43,738 bases of DNA from Syntrophaceae bacterium (GTDB lineage Bacteria > Desulfobacterota > BSN033 > UBA1163): contig JACAEV010000139.1 of assembly GCA_013388645.1 (NCBI GenBank), positions 1 through 43,738 on the forward strand. Direction: 5' to 3'. The position numbers and the translations under genes were made by a program. Below the pieces are notes generated by a model. It was not told the origin of the DNA. It made no database searches and was given only the letters and a program-made list of their open reading frames with translations. Below, in pieces: positions 25,586-34,539 of this stretch. The stretch's first letter is position 1. The number at the start of each line of letters is the position of its first letter.

Positions 25586-25870
25586 ACTAAACTACCCTCG
25601 CCTTGAAGACGAGGGGTTTCTAAAACATGTCGACTTCAAGTCGACTTGGGCCCTAAGTCTCTATTCATCATTTCTGCGGAAGTAGGAATCCAGACTTGTC
25701 CCTGCGAAAGCAGGGAACCATATAAAGACCCTCCTGGATACCCGCTTTCGCGGGTATGACGGAATGGTCGGGTTCGTTCTCGTATTTGGCTCATGTTCAC
25801 TTCGTTCACATTTCGCCTATTTTCGCTTCGCCTGAAGGCGAGAGGTTTCCACCGTCCCCGAAGGGGACAC
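25586..25870. repeat. Tract of palindromic (REP-like) repeats
   Basis: A gene-free stretch made of different short palindromes in a row: CCCTCGCCTTGAAGACGAGGGG (broken here as CCCTCGCC / GACGAGGGG) near 25596, TCGACTTCAAGTCGA near 25629, TCCCTGCGAAAGCAGGGA near 25699, ATACCCGCTTTCGCGGGTAT near 25738, GTTCACTTCGTTCAC near 25795, TCGCCTGAAGGCGA near 25828 and GTCCCCGAAGGGGAC near 25855. They are not equal-length repeats with spacers. They look like several REP/BIME-type families collected between divergent glycosyltransferase genes. The remaining bases to 26000 are AT-rich with no gene. Confidence 0.7.
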
Positions 25871-26000
25871 TAAATGAACAAACGGTCTTGACTTTGAAGA
25901 TATAATTCGTTATTGAATTCTTTAATATTTCTTAAATCGCGAACGATAGAGAAATTTTAAAAAAGAGAAGTGGCCATCGATATTGAATAGCGATACTCCC

Positions 26001-27080
26001 ATGAGTTTCCAAACCATTTTCCCATCTTCCCCCCTGACCATTTCTGTCGTTGTCCCTGTAAAAAACGGAGGAGCTGGCTTTAGGAAATGCCTCTCAGCCC
26101 TCATCCAAACGATGTCTCCTTCAAATGAACTGGTAGTCGTAGCGGATGGGGATACAGACGGTTCCTGGCGCGTCGCAGAGGAATTCGGGGCGAAGGTGTT
26201 AAGAATCCCTGTCTCACAAGGGCCAGCAAAAGCTCGCAATTTGGGGGCCCAATTGGCCCAGGGAGACATCCTCTTTTTTATCGATGCCGATGTGGTTCCC
26301 CATCCAGACGCGATCGCTCAGGTCGAGGCAGCGTTTCGTCACGATCCCCAGTTAGCCGCCCTGTTTGGCTCTTACGATCAGGAACCCGCCGAGTCCAATT
26401 TTCTCTCCCAATATAAGAACCTCTCCCATCATTATGTCCACCAAATATCCAATGAAGAAGCCTCCACGTTTTGGGCTGGTTGCGGAGCGATTCGCCGCCA
26501 GATTTTTTTACAAATGGGGGGCTTCGATGAATCTTATAAAAAACCCTGTATCGAAGATATCGAACTGGGTTACCGGCTCAAACAGGCCGGTTATCGGATT
26601 CGACTTTTGAAAGATTTGCAGGTCAAACATCTGAAGCGATGGGGAATCATTTCCATGACGAAATCGGACTTCTTTGATCGTGCCCTCCCGTGGACCGAGC
26701 TGATCTTACGTGATCGCCGGTTCGTCAATGATTTGAACCTTCGACTCTCTAATCGCCTCAGTGTGATTTTCACCTATGGTCTTTTGATCACTTTGGTCGG
26801 CGGCATTGGGTGGCCTAAGCTCTTTTGGGTGGTCGGTATATTGATCCTGCTTCTCCTGATTCTCAATGCACCGATCTATCGCTTCTTCTTACAAAAACGT
26901 GGCTTATGGTTTTTGATCCGGGCCCTCCCATGGCATTGGTTTTATTATTTTTACAGCGGCTTAGCCTTTGCGATAGGGTTAGCTCGCTCTCTTTTCTATA
27001 GAGATCGATCCCAAAAACCAAAAGTCTCATCCCCCCTAAAAGGAACTCCTGACCCTTCTCACGTTTTGGAGAATCGCTGA
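26001..27080 (+). CDS. GT2 family glycosyltransferase, membrane-attached
   Basis: A 359-residue inverting GT-A glycosyltransferase. The nucleotide-sugar fold begins SPLTISVVVPVKNGG. The metal-binding DxD is D95-A96-D97 in FFIDADVVP, and the acceptor/base motif is E185-D186 in IEDIELGYRLKQAGY. The C-terminal third holds two to three membrane helices (~256-300 and near the end), so the enzyme sits on the inner membrane. The frame is open from a TTG at 25983, but the ATG at 26001 fits the family N-terminus better; neither has a clear Shine-Dalgarno sequence. It overlaps the next gene by one base and probably builds a glycan or glycolipid with it. Confidence 0.88.
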   Translation: MSFQTIFPSSPLTISVVVPVKNGGAGFRKCLSALIQTMSPSNELVVVADGDTDGSWRVAEEFGAKVLRIPVSQGPAKARNLGAQLAQGDILFFIDADVVPHPDAIAQVEAAFRHDPQLAALFGSYDQEPAESNFLSQYKNLSHHYVHQISNEEASTFWAGCGAIRRQIFLQMGGFDESYKKPCIEDIELGYRLKQAGYRIRLLKDLQVKHLKRWGIISMTKSDFFDRALPWTELILRDRRFVNDLNLRLSNRLSVIFTYGLLITLVGGIGWPKLFWVVGILILLLLILNAPIYRFFLQKRGLWFLIRALPWHWFYYFYSGLAFAIGLARSLFYRDRSQKPKVSSPLKGTPDPSHVLENR

Positions 27081-28867
27081 TGGAAAAGGGTCCCGTAGTG
27101 ATTATCGGTGCTGGCCCTGCAGGTCTCACAGCCGCTTATGTGCTTTCTAAGGCCGGGATACGGTCGGTGGTGCTCGAAAAAGATCAAACCGCCGGTGGGA
27201 TCGCCAGAACGGTGAATTATAAGGGTTATTATTTCGACATCGGTGGACATCGGTTCTTCACCAAGGTGAAGTCCGTAGAAGATATCTGGAAGGAAGTTCT
27301 TGGTGAGAACTTACTTCGACGCAACCGGCTCTCACGGATTTATTACAATAAAAAGTTTTTTTACTATCCCCTTCGTCCTTTAAACGCCCTGTTGGGGTTG
27401 GGGATATGGAACAGCATCCTCATCTTTTTCAGCTATCTGATAGCTCAGTTATTTCCATCCAAGCAGGAGGACACCTTCGAACAGTGGGTTTCAAACCGTT
27501 TCGGAAAGCGTCTATTTAAAATCTTCTTTAAAACCTATACGGAAAAGGTCTGGGGAATCTCCTGCAGCGAGATCAGCGCCGAGTGGGCCGGGCAGCGAGT
27601 AAAGGGGCTCTCCCTCATGACCGCTCTCAAAAACGCCATCCTCAAAAGCCAATCCCCTCAAAAAAACAAAAAGGACGTGATCAAAACACTCATCGATGAA
27701 TTTGATTATCCCAAATTTGGACCGGGCATGATGTGGCAGGCGATGGTGGAGAGCATTGAGAAAAAGGGTTCTCGGGTGTGTCTCGGGAAGACGGTCGAGG
27801 GAATCCGGTGGGCCGGGAATAAAGTAGAGGCTGTTGAAGTCAAACAAAATGGGCAAATCGATTTGATCCATGGGACGGATTTCATCAGCAGCATGCCCAT
27901 CCGGGAAGCCCTTCAAAAGTTCAAGCCAGGGGTGCCGAATGAAGTGCTGGAGGCGGCCAATCAACTGAAGTATAGGGATTTTCTCACCGTCGCTCTTATC
28001 ATCAATAAACCCATGTTGTTTCCGGACACCTGGGTCTATATCCACGATCCGGAAGTGAAAGTCGGTCGAATTCAGAATTTTAAAAATTGGAGTCCCTTCA
28101 TGGTGCCCGACCCCAATAAGACCTGTTTGGGATTGGAATATTTTTGCTTTGAAGGGGATGACCTCTGGAACCTACCGGATGATGAATTGATTGAACTCGG
28201 GAAAAAAGAACTGGAATCGTTGGGTCTGGTGGATCGAAAGGACGTAGAAGATGGCACGGTCGTGCGAATGCCCAAAGCTTATCCTGTTTACGACTCCACC
28301 TACCGTCAGTCTCTCGACGTGGTACGCCGGTTCCTTGGAGGAATTGACAACCTTCAGCTGGTTGGCCGAAATGGCATGCACAAATACAATAATCAGGACC
28401 ACTCCATGCTGACCGCCATGTTGTCAGCGGAAAATATTTTGGGGGCGGACCACGATCTCTGGGCGGTGAATGTAGAGCAGGAATATCATGAGGAAATGAA
28501 AATTGAGCCGAGTGAGGAAGCGGCGTTAGAAAAGATTCTCCCGGCCGTTTTTTCGCGATTGGATCCATTCGGCCTCGCCACAGCCATCGGATCGGTCCTT
28601 GGATTACTCATTTTCCTCGCAACGGCCTGGGTGGTGTTAATGGGAGGTCCTGCAAGTGCTTATTTCAAACTCCTGAACCAGTACTTTTTCGGATATACGG
28701 TCACAATGAAGGGAGCTCTGATTGGTTTGGCGTACGGGTTTTCATGGGGGTTCCTATTGGGGTGGCTCATCGCCTACCTCAGGAACTTTTTGATCGCTTA
28801 CTATATCTATCGCTTGAGAAGAAAAGTGGAGCTGTTGACATTCAGAGATTTCCTGGATCATTTCTGA
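27080..28867 (+). CDS. UDP-galactopyranose-mutase-like/protoporphyrinogen-oxidase-like flavoprotein with C-terminal membrane domain
   Basis: A 595-residue FAD protein. The dinucleotide motif IIGAGPAGLTAAYVL starts at residue 8, with the acidic end LEK (~33) and the family signature FDIGGHRFF (~52-60). This amine-oxidase/UGM-like group is common in polysaccharide loci, where it is thought to act on a nucleotide sugar or lipid-linked sugar; the reaction is not established. The C-terminal ~100 residues (from about 495) are a separate membrane domain with two hydrophobic helices around VLGLLIFLATAWVVLMGG and KGALIGLAYGFSWGFLLGWL. That domain is clearly related to the whole of the next gene product. 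It overlaps the GT2 stop by one base, so the pair is coupled. Confidence 0.82.
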   Translation: MEKGPVVIIGAGPAGLTAAYVLSKAGIRSVVLEKDQTAGGIARTVNYKGYYFDIGGHRFFTKVKSVEDIWKEVLGENLLRRNRLSRIYYNKKFFYYPLRPLNALLGLGIWNSILIFFSYLIAQLFPSKQEDTFEQWVSNRFGKRLFKIFFKTYTEKVWGISCSEISAEWAGQRVKGLSLMTALKNAILKSQSPQKNKKDVIKTLIDEFDYPKFGPGMMWQAMVESIEKKGSRVCLGKTVEGIRWAGNKVEAVEVKQNGQIDLIHGTDFISSMPIREALQKFKPGVPNEVLEAANQLKYRDFLTVALIINKPMLFPDTWVYIHDPEVKVGRIQNFKNWSPFMVPDPNKTCLGLEYFCFEGDDLWNLPDDELIELGKKELESLGLVDRKDVEDGTVVRMPKAYPVYDSTYRQSLDVVRRFLGGIDNLQLVGRNGMHKYNNQDHSMLTAMLSAENILGADHDLWAVNVEQEYHEEMKIEPSEEAALEKILPAVFSRLDPFGLATAIGSVLGLLIFLATAWVVLMGGPASAYFKLLNQYFFGYTVTMKGALIGLAYGFSWGFLLGWLIAYLRNFLIAYYIYRLRRKVELLTFRDFLDHF

Positions 28868-28871
28868 TAGA

Positions 28872-29240
28872 ATGGATCCAATGGGAATAAACCTGTGGGG
28901 TGATGAAATGGTTGCTGAAAAAATTCCAAATGAAGAAAAACTGCTAAGAGGAATGATCCGCTTAAATGCAAGGATCTTAGGATTAGTTCTCGGAATTGTA
29001 TTGGGTCTTATCATCTTTATTGGAACCAATTGGCTCTTGATCAAGGGAGGGCCCATCACCCCTGACGGACGTCACCTGGTGGGTCCCCATTTGAAACTTC
29101 TTGGCCAATTCTTCATCGGTTATCGAGTCTCCTTTTTAGGAAGTATCATTGGCTTTTTATATGGATTTGCTCTTGGAACTCTGTGCGGGACAGCCATCGG
29201 TTGGATCTACAATAAGATCGTTGACCTGAGAACAAGATAA
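28872..29240 (+). CDS. Small membrane protein, paralogue of the C-terminal domain of the preceding flavoprotein
   Basis: A 122-residue protein of unknown function. After a polar start it has two hydrophobic helices: VLGIVLGLIIFIGTNWLLI (~40-58) and FLGSIIGFLYGFALGTLCG (~87-105). The layout G-x-V-L-G-L-x-I-F, then K-G-G-P, then LLGQFFIGY, then IGFLYGFALG parallels the tail of the upstream flavoprotein (VLGLLIF, MGGP, LLNQYFFGY, IGLAYGFSWG). The ATG at 28872 lies 4 bases after the upstream stop without a good Shine-Dalgarno; an ATG at 28908 preceded by GGGGTGA is an alternative start. It may anchor a partner to the flavoprotein (inference). Confidence 0.72.
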   Translation: MDPMGINLWGDEMVAEKIPNEEKLLRGMIRLNARILGLVLGIVLGLIIFIGTNWLLIKGGPITPDGRHLVGPHLKLLGQFFIGYRVSFLGSIIGFLYGFALGTLCGTAIGWIYNKIVDLRTR

Positions 29241-29250
29241 ATTTTACCCT

Positions 29251-30912
29251 ATGTCTACACATCGTACCCTGATCATCGGCCTCGATGGGGCGACCTTTGA
29301 CTTGATTCACCCGTGGGTCCAAGCAGGACAGTTGCCTACTTTTGCGAAGCTCATGTCCCAAGGGGTCTATGCCCCTCTGAAAGCATGGCCAAACTTAAAC
29401 AGTGCGGCGGCCTGGAGTTCGATCGTCACCGGTTATAACCCCGGCCAGCATGGCATCTTCAATTTTGTTGATGCCCTTCCCCAGATTGGAACGACATGGC
29501 AACCGAGCACAGCGATGGCTCGTAAAAAAGACCCGTTCTGGCGATATTTGAGTGCGGCAGGAAAGCGGATCGGAGTCATCAATGTGCCGATCACTTATCC
29601 GGCTGACCCTATCCATGGATTTATGTTGAGCGGCATGGATACTCCGGACATCCATAGCCCGGGGTTTGCTCATCCCCCTGAGTTATGTGATGAACTTCAA
29701 CGCCAAGGCATTGATTATGTCATTGATGTCCCGAGACTCCAATTCTCAGAAGAGGGAGACCCTTATCAAGTCCCACGGGCGATTCAGAGGATGATGGACA
29801 CTCATTCACGTACCATCCTCCACCTGATGAAAAATCGGCCCTGGGATACGCTGATGGCTGTCTTGGTGGTAACGGATAGGATCCAACATTTTCGCTGGCC
29901 TGCTGAGGGCATCTCTTTTGATCAACCGGATTGGGCTCCGATCTTCAGCATTTACCAGCAGATTGATTCGTTCCTCGGCAAGGCGCTTGAACTCATTGAT
30001 GATAAGACGACGGTCCTGATTATTTCTGACCATGGGTTCGGGCCGTTACGCCTGGCCAGACGCTGCCTCAATCAACTCTTCGCCCAATTGGGGTTACTGA
30101 GTTATCGGTCAGGGGCAGACCGACTGACCAACAAGCTCCTTGAGCGTATCCTGGTCTACGGCCGAAAAACGATTCCTTTCTCATTCCAAAAGTCTCTGGC
30201 GAAGACCTTCCCAGGGCTTCACCGCCGTGCCATTCATGAGCACGAATTATCGAGTATCGATTGGTCAACCACAAAAGTCTTCTACAGTCCTCATATGGGA
30301 ACCCTCACCATCAACCTCAAGGGCAGAGAACCAGAGGGGATCGTCTCGGTCGAAGACTATAATCCATTGCGCAAGGAGATTCAGGAAATCCTTTTAAACG
30401 TCACCGACCCTGTTTCAGGACAAAAGATCATTCAGGCTGTCCATTTGCGAGAAGAGATCTTTCAGGGCCCCTATCTTGCAAAGGCCCCGGACTTGGTGAT
30501 CGAATGGAATTATGATGTAGCCCGGAGCGCCATCTGTTATCCTGCTGAAAAAGAACCCTTCATCATTCACCCCCCTAAACGCTTCGATGCCGGTGAGCGT
30601 TGGACAGGAGACCATCGCCCCTACGGAATCTTTATTGTCTGTGGTCCGGATATCAAACGGGGATCAAGGGTATCCAATGCCACCCTCTATGACATCGCCC
30701 CCACCATTCTTTATCTGCAAGATCATCCCATTCCTAATGATATGGATGGAAAAGTCCTGACCGAGATCTTCGATGAAGATTATCTCAGCCACCACCCTAT
30801 CCAGTATCGTGAAATGCCGGAGTTCCAATGGGAGGCATCTCACACGGAGCTGGGCACAGAGGAAACGCAAAAGATTGAAGAACGCCTGAGAGGCCTTGGA
30901 TATATTGAATAA
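29251..30912 (+). CDS. Alkaline-phosphatase-superfamily phosphodiesterase/pyrophosphatase, copy 1
   Basis: A 553-residue enzyme of the type I phosphodiesterase/nucleotide pyrophosphatase group. Metal ligands are visible: D12 in IIGLDGATFD, D209 and H213 in VVTDRIQHF, D260-H261 in ISDHGFG, and a late His in TGDHRPYGIF. The nucleophile is probably S51 in NLNSAAAWSSIVTG, where many relatives have Thr. It should hydrolyse a phosphodiester or phosphate on a nucleotide sugar, lipid or related molecule; the substrate is unknown. No signal peptide is seen, so it is likely cytoplasmic. It is followed after 30 bases by the adenylating enzyme, and a close paralogue lies at 41823-43481. Confidence 0.82.
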   Translation: MSTHRTLIIGLDGATFDLIHPWVQAGQLPTFAKLMSQGVYAPLKAWPNLNSAAAWSSIVTGYNPGQHGIFNFVDALPQIGTTWQPSTAMARKKDPFWRYLSAAGKRIGVINVPITYPADPIHGFMLSGMDTPDIHSPGFAHPPELCDELQRQGIDYVIDVPRLQFSEEGDPYQVPRAIQRMMDTHSRTILHLMKNRPWDTLMAVLVVTDRIQHFRWPAEGISFDQPDWAPIFSIYQQIDSFLGKALELIDDKTTVLIISDHGFGPLRLARRCLNQLFAQLGLLSYRSGADRLTNKLLERILVYGRKTIPFSFQKSLAKTFPGLHRRAIHEHELSSIDWSTTKVFYSPHMGTLTINLKGREPEGIVSVEDYNPLRKEIQEILLNVTDPVSGQKIIQAVHLREEIFQGPYLAKAPDLVIEWNYDVARSAICYPAEKEPFIIHPPKRFDAGERWTGDHRPYGIFIVCGPDIKRGSRVSNATLYDIAPTILYLQDHPIPNDMDGKVLTEIFDEDYLSHHPIQYREMPEFQWEASHTELGTEETQKIEERLRGLGYIE

Positions 30913-30942
30913 AATCCTTTTTCGAAGGGGGAGTCTTAGAGC

Positions 30943-32538
30943 TTGGCATTCTTATCCGATTTCAAAATGTATGGTCGCTTCATATGGGGTTTAAGGGGAT
31001 TCTTAAAACATACCCTGACTCTCGAAGAAGCCAAAGAGATTATTATGAAGCGGATGGAGGAGAGGGAGAGTAACTTTCTGCGGATGGTCAAAAAAGGAAT
31101 TTTCGGTTATCCCAAAAGTCCCTACCTTTTCTTAATGAAGCTCGCCCGATGTGAGATGGGTGATATTGAAAACATGGTCAAGGCGAAAGGGTTGGAAGGG
31201 ACACTTCATGCTCTGCGGGAAGCAGGCGTCTATGTCACCTTTGAAGAGTTTAAAGGTCGAGAACCCATTGTTCGAGATGGAAAGCTGTTCCCTGTGGAGG
31301 ATCACGATTTTGACAACCCTTATCTGAGTGCCTATTATTACGCAAAGACCGGCGGAACCACCGGTGCAGGAACTCGGGTGATGGTCGATTTGGAGCATAT
31401 TGCAGAAAACGCTCCTTATTTGATGGTCGCCTATGATGGTTACAAGGTTCTCGATGCTCCGATCGCACTCTGGCGGGGGATACTGCCAGATACAAGTGGC
31501 GTCTGGCACATCCTCCTGGGATGTCGGCTCGGACGGATCCCCCAAAAATGGTTCACCCCTATTACGAATCAGGATATCAAACCCGCTCTCAAGAATCGTA
31601 TTGCAACTTACTATATTATTACCTTGGGGCGATGGTTTGGCCTGCCCATCCCATCGCCTGAGCCGGTCAGTCTGGATCAAGCTGCGATCATCGCTCGATG
31701 GGCATCTGAAATGTCAAAAATTCATGGGGCTTGCCTGATCCGCGTTGGAGTGAGCACGGCCTTGAGGATTTCCATTGCTGCCCAGGAACAGGGACTGGAC
31801 CTCACCCGGGTCACCCTGATTGGTGGCGGCGAACCTCCCACGCCAGCCAAATTGAAAGGAATCGTCCGCAGCGGAGTTCGATGGATCCCCCATTACACCA
31901 TCACTGAAGCTGGCATCGTAGGTTTGGGCTGCAGCCACCCCATGGATGGAAACGACCTTCACTTTTTTAAGGATGGCCTTGCCCTCATTCAACATCCTCG
32001 TCATGTTCCCGGCACCGAAATCAAGGTAGATGCTTTCCACTACACCACTCTACTACCGACCACTCCAAAATTGTTTTTAAATGTGGAGAGTGATGATTAT
32101 GGAGTCATCGAAAACCGACAATGCGGTTGTCCGTTGGAACGCTATGGCTTCACGGAGCATTTGCGTCATGTCAGGAGTTTTCGAAAACTCACGGGTGAGG
32201 GGGTGACCCTCATCGGTAGTGAAATCATTCATATCTTGGAAGAAAAATTGCCCTCCCGTTTTGGAGGCTGTCTTCTCGATTACCAGCTTATGGAAGAAGA
32301 AGATGATCAGGGGTTTACGAAACTCAGTATCATCATCAGCCCCAAGATCAACATCAGAGACGAAAGGGAAGTGATTGAGGTTTTCTTAAATGCCTTAAAG
32401 AGGAGTAGTACCTCTGCGGATCTGGCTCGAGCTCTCTGGAACCAGGCTGAAACCTTGAGAGTAAAAAGAATGGAGCCCATCTGGACGGCTCGGGGCAAAC
32501 TCAATCCTCTCTATTTAGCGAAGCGATCTGAACACTAA
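30943..32538 (+). CDS. PaaK/LuxE-like adenylating enzyme (ANL superfamily), copy 1
   Basis: A 531-residue protein that looks like the phenylacetate-CoA ligase/acyl-protein synthetase branch of AMP-forming enzymes. The phosphate-binding loop is KTGGTTGAGTRV (residues 135-146). GGGEPPTPAKL and ITEAGIVGLGCS match the later adenylate-binding motifs, and the C-terminal domain ends near MEPIWTARGKLNPL, where a Gly-Lys could be the catalytic lysine. It probably activates a carboxylic acid as an adenylate for transfer to CoA, a carrier or an amine. The start is a TTG at 30943 with AAGGGGGAG at a good distance; the second copy uses TTG at the same place. N-terminal ~25 residues are basic and hydrophobic but not a clear signal. 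Confidence 0.75.
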   Translation: MAFLSDFKMYGRFIWGLRGFLKHTLTLEEAKEIIMKRMEERESNFLRMVKKGIFGYPKSPYLFLMKLARCEMGDIENMVKAKGLEGTLHALREAGVYVTFEEFKGREPIVRDGKLFPVEDHDFDNPYLSAYYYAKTGGTTGAGTRVMVDLEHIAENAPYLMVAYDGYKVLDAPIALWRGILPDTSGVWHILLGCRLGRIPQKWFTPITNQDIKPALKNRIATYYIITLGRWFGLPIPSPEPVSLDQAAIIARWASEMSKIHGACLIRVGVSTALRISIAAQEQGLDLTRVTLIGGGEPPTPAKLKGIVRSGVRWIPHYTITEAGIVGLGCSHPMDGNDLHFFKDGLALIQHPRHVPGTEIKVDAFHYTTLLPTTPKLFLNVESDDYGVIENRQCGCPLERYGFTEHLRHVRSFRKLTGEGVTLIGSEIIHILEEKLPSRFGGCLLDYQLMEEEDDQGFTKLSIIISPKINIRDEREVIEVFLNALKRSSTSADLARALWNQAETLRVKRMEPIWTARGKLNPLYLAKRSEH

Positions 32539-32808
32539 AACTTAAATTGAGCGATTCTCAAAATTTCTATGGAGAGCAGGGATGCTGAAAAGGCTTTTTG
32601 AGCGATCACCTTTTAATGCCGAAGCACTATTGAGAGCTGATGAACCATTCCCCGGTTTGGTGTCATGAAAGGGGATTGACCTCACTTAATAAAAATTCGC
32701 ATTCTAAAAGACTTTGAGGCATTCCTGCTCTTCATCCAGATATGCTGAATCGCTCAGATTAGGTAAAATATAACTGTTTCATCACTCTTGGCAAAGGATG
32801 GTAAATCC
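32539..32808. other. Intergenic gap with a possible 28-codon remnant
   Basis: This 270-base gap holds one short frame (32582-32668) reading MLKRLFERSPFNAEALLRAD and ending PFPGLVS. It has a coding look and an upstream GGAGAG, but I recognise no family. It may be a tiny gene or a leftover of a lost one. Nothing else convincing is seen, and no terminator. Confidence 0.3.
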
Positions 32809-33360
32809 ATGGAACTCAAGGAAGCCATTAGGGGAAGAAGATCGATTCGAAAGTATTTGAACCGTGATATACCGAACTCGGTGATTGAAGAATTACTGAT
32901 CCTGGCGATCCAGGCACCCTCTTCGATGAATGGGCAACCATGGCATTTCATTGTCATCCGGGAAGATAAAATAAAAAAGCGGTTGGTCGAGATAAAAAAC
33001 AAATATTGCCCGATTGAAAAACAGAGCTATCGAGCAGATTTCTTGAGTAAAGCCCCTGTGATCATCGTCGTTTGTGTGGATAAACAAAACTCCTACGAAC
33101 GAGAAGTTGAAAATGGAGTATTGGCTACAGCAAATCTTATGTTAGGTGCCTACAGTCGGGGGATAGGAAGTGTATACCTGTCAGCGTATCGTCATGGGGA
33201 GCCAAGAATTTCTGAAGAGATTCGAGAGGTTTTGAATATTTCTCAAGAATTGGATCCTATCACGATCGTCCCCTTGGGTTATCCGGATGAAATCCCAGAG
33301 CCCAAGAACATAAAACCTTTAAAGGAAATGATTTCATATGAAACTTACTGTAAACAATAA
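32809..33360 (+). CDS. Nitroreductase-family flavoprotein
   Basis: A 183-residue FMN protein of the nitroreductase fold. The N-terminus MELKEAIRGRRSIRKYLNRD carries the phosphate-binding RRSIRKY motif. APSSMNGQPWHFIVIRE is the typical flavin-contact segment, and VPLGYPDE lies near the C-terminus. These enzymes reduce nitro groups, quinones or enones with NAD(P)H, or dehydrogenate small molecules in biosynthetic loci. The frame is open from a TTG at 32788, but the ATG at 32809 has GGATGG at 7 bases and starts exactly at the family N-terminus. It overlaps the next gene by 23 bases. Confidence 0.88.
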   Translation: MELKEAIRGRRSIRKYLNRDIPNSVIEELLILAIQAPSSMNGQPWHFIVIREDKIKKRLVEIKNKYCPIEKQSYRADFLSKAPVIIVVCVDKQNSYEREVENGVLATANLMLGAYSRGIGSVYLSAYRHGEPRISEEIREVLNISQELDPITIVPLGYPDEIPEPKNIKPLKEMISYETYCKQ

Positions 33361-34537
33361 AATAGATTTCGATAGAGCCATCGATCCAGAATACAATGCC
33401 GAGAAGAGCATCGTCCTCCGATATCGAAATGCTGTCCAGTTCGGAGCCACCCCAGAGGAAGATTTAACATTTAAGAATTGGCTGCAAAAGATAAGCATCC
33501 AGGAAGGGGCACAGATCTTCCCTTTGCTGACCTATCGAGGAGTGGATATTTTTATCTTAGACGAAACCTCCTTGATGCATACCAGGACATTAAAGTCCAT
33601 TGACGGATGCATCACCATCGCCAAGTGTAAATTAAATGGCTATGAGAGAGTGAAATTCGAATCCGGCGGAAATACCGGAACCGCCTTGACCCAATATGGA
33701 ATCATGGCAGGATTAGAGACCTTTCTGTTTCTCCCAGAAGAAAACCTTTCTCTTCTCAACAGTAAAATATTTGAATCTAAAAAGGCCCACCTCCTCGCCG
33801 TCAAAAAACCCGGAATGGTTAAACAGGCGACTCATCTCTTTGGAAAATTGAATGGCATTCAACATATCCCGGAAACGGTCTGGCGCTATGAGGCATCCAG
33901 GTTTAGAGGCTTTTTCATTCTCGAACATATGCTTGAAAAGGGGGGATTCGATTGGATCACTCAAACGATCAGTGCCGCCTTTGGACCCATTGGGATCTAT
34001 TGGGTATTGAGAGGGTTAAAAGAAGAAATCCATCAAATCCCGCCATTTTTAGGGATTCAGCAGGAAGCCAATAGCCCCATGTATAAAGCCTGGAAAACAA
34101 ATAAAGTGCCGACCGAAATGGATCAAGTCAATTCCACAAAAGGATTGTTGACCAAAGTGATGTATGACGTCAAGCCGCAGACTTATGGAACTTATGACGG
34201 GCTGAGGGATCTTCTCGTCCGTCATGGAGGAGACCTGACCACAATCAATCATGCCGAATTTGCTGATTTCTTAGAGAAGCATTTCGATGGGAAAAATGTT
34301 CTTGAATGGTTTAGAGATCATGGGATTGAAATTTCGTTGAACAACGGAGAGGTCATTGAAAAAACAGGATTGATCGCCCTGGCAGGAACGTTAAAGGCAA
34401 TCGATCAGGGGATCATTGCAAAAGGGAGTAAGGTCCTGTGCTGTTTAACGAGCGGGATCAGTGAAGCAGACGGCAAGGCAAAGCCTGAATTGACCCTCTC
34501 CTCCTTAGAGGAATTAAATCAAATCAAGATTGAGTAA
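33338..34537 (+). CDS. PLP-dependent fold-type II enzyme, threonine/cysteate-synthase-like
   Basis: A 399-residue enzyme of the tryptophan-synthase-beta superfamily. The PLP lysine is probably K86 in HTRTLKSIDG. The substrate/cofactor loop is ESGGNTGTAL (108-117), and the phosphate-binding turn is GPIG (216-219). The family covers threonine synthase, cysteate synthase and similar beta- or gamma-replacement enzymes. The overall pattern is divergent and I cannot assign the substrate. It is not next to other threonine genes, so a role in the local pathway is likelier than threonine synthesis. Its start lies inside the nitroreductase end and it is followed 3 bases later by the DRE-TIM gene, so the three are coupled. 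Confidence 0.72.
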   Translation: MKLTVNNKIDFDRAIDPEYNAEKSIVLRYRNAVQFGATPEEDLTFKNWLQKISIQEGAQIFPLLTYRGVDIFILDETSLMHTRTLKSIDGCITIAKCKLNGYERVKFESGGNTGTALTQYGIMAGLETFLFLPEENLSLLNSKIFESKKAHLLAVKKPGMVKQATHLFGKLNGIQHIPETVWRYEASRFRGFFILEHMLEKGGFDWITQTISAAFGPIGIYWVLRGLKEEIHQIPPFLGIQQEANSPMYKAWKTNKVPTEMDQVNSTKGLLTKVMYDVKPQTYGTYDGLRDLLVRHGGDLTTINHAEFADFLEKHFDGKNVLEWFRDHGIEISLNNGEVIEKTGLIALAGTLKAIDQGIIAKGSKVLCCLTSGISEADGKAKPELTLSSLEELNQIKIE

Positions 34538-34539
34538 AA

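Noticed and set aside
25586-25870. CRISPR array
   Set aside because: The palindromes are of different sequence and spacing. There is no single repeat with regular spacers and no cas gene nearby.
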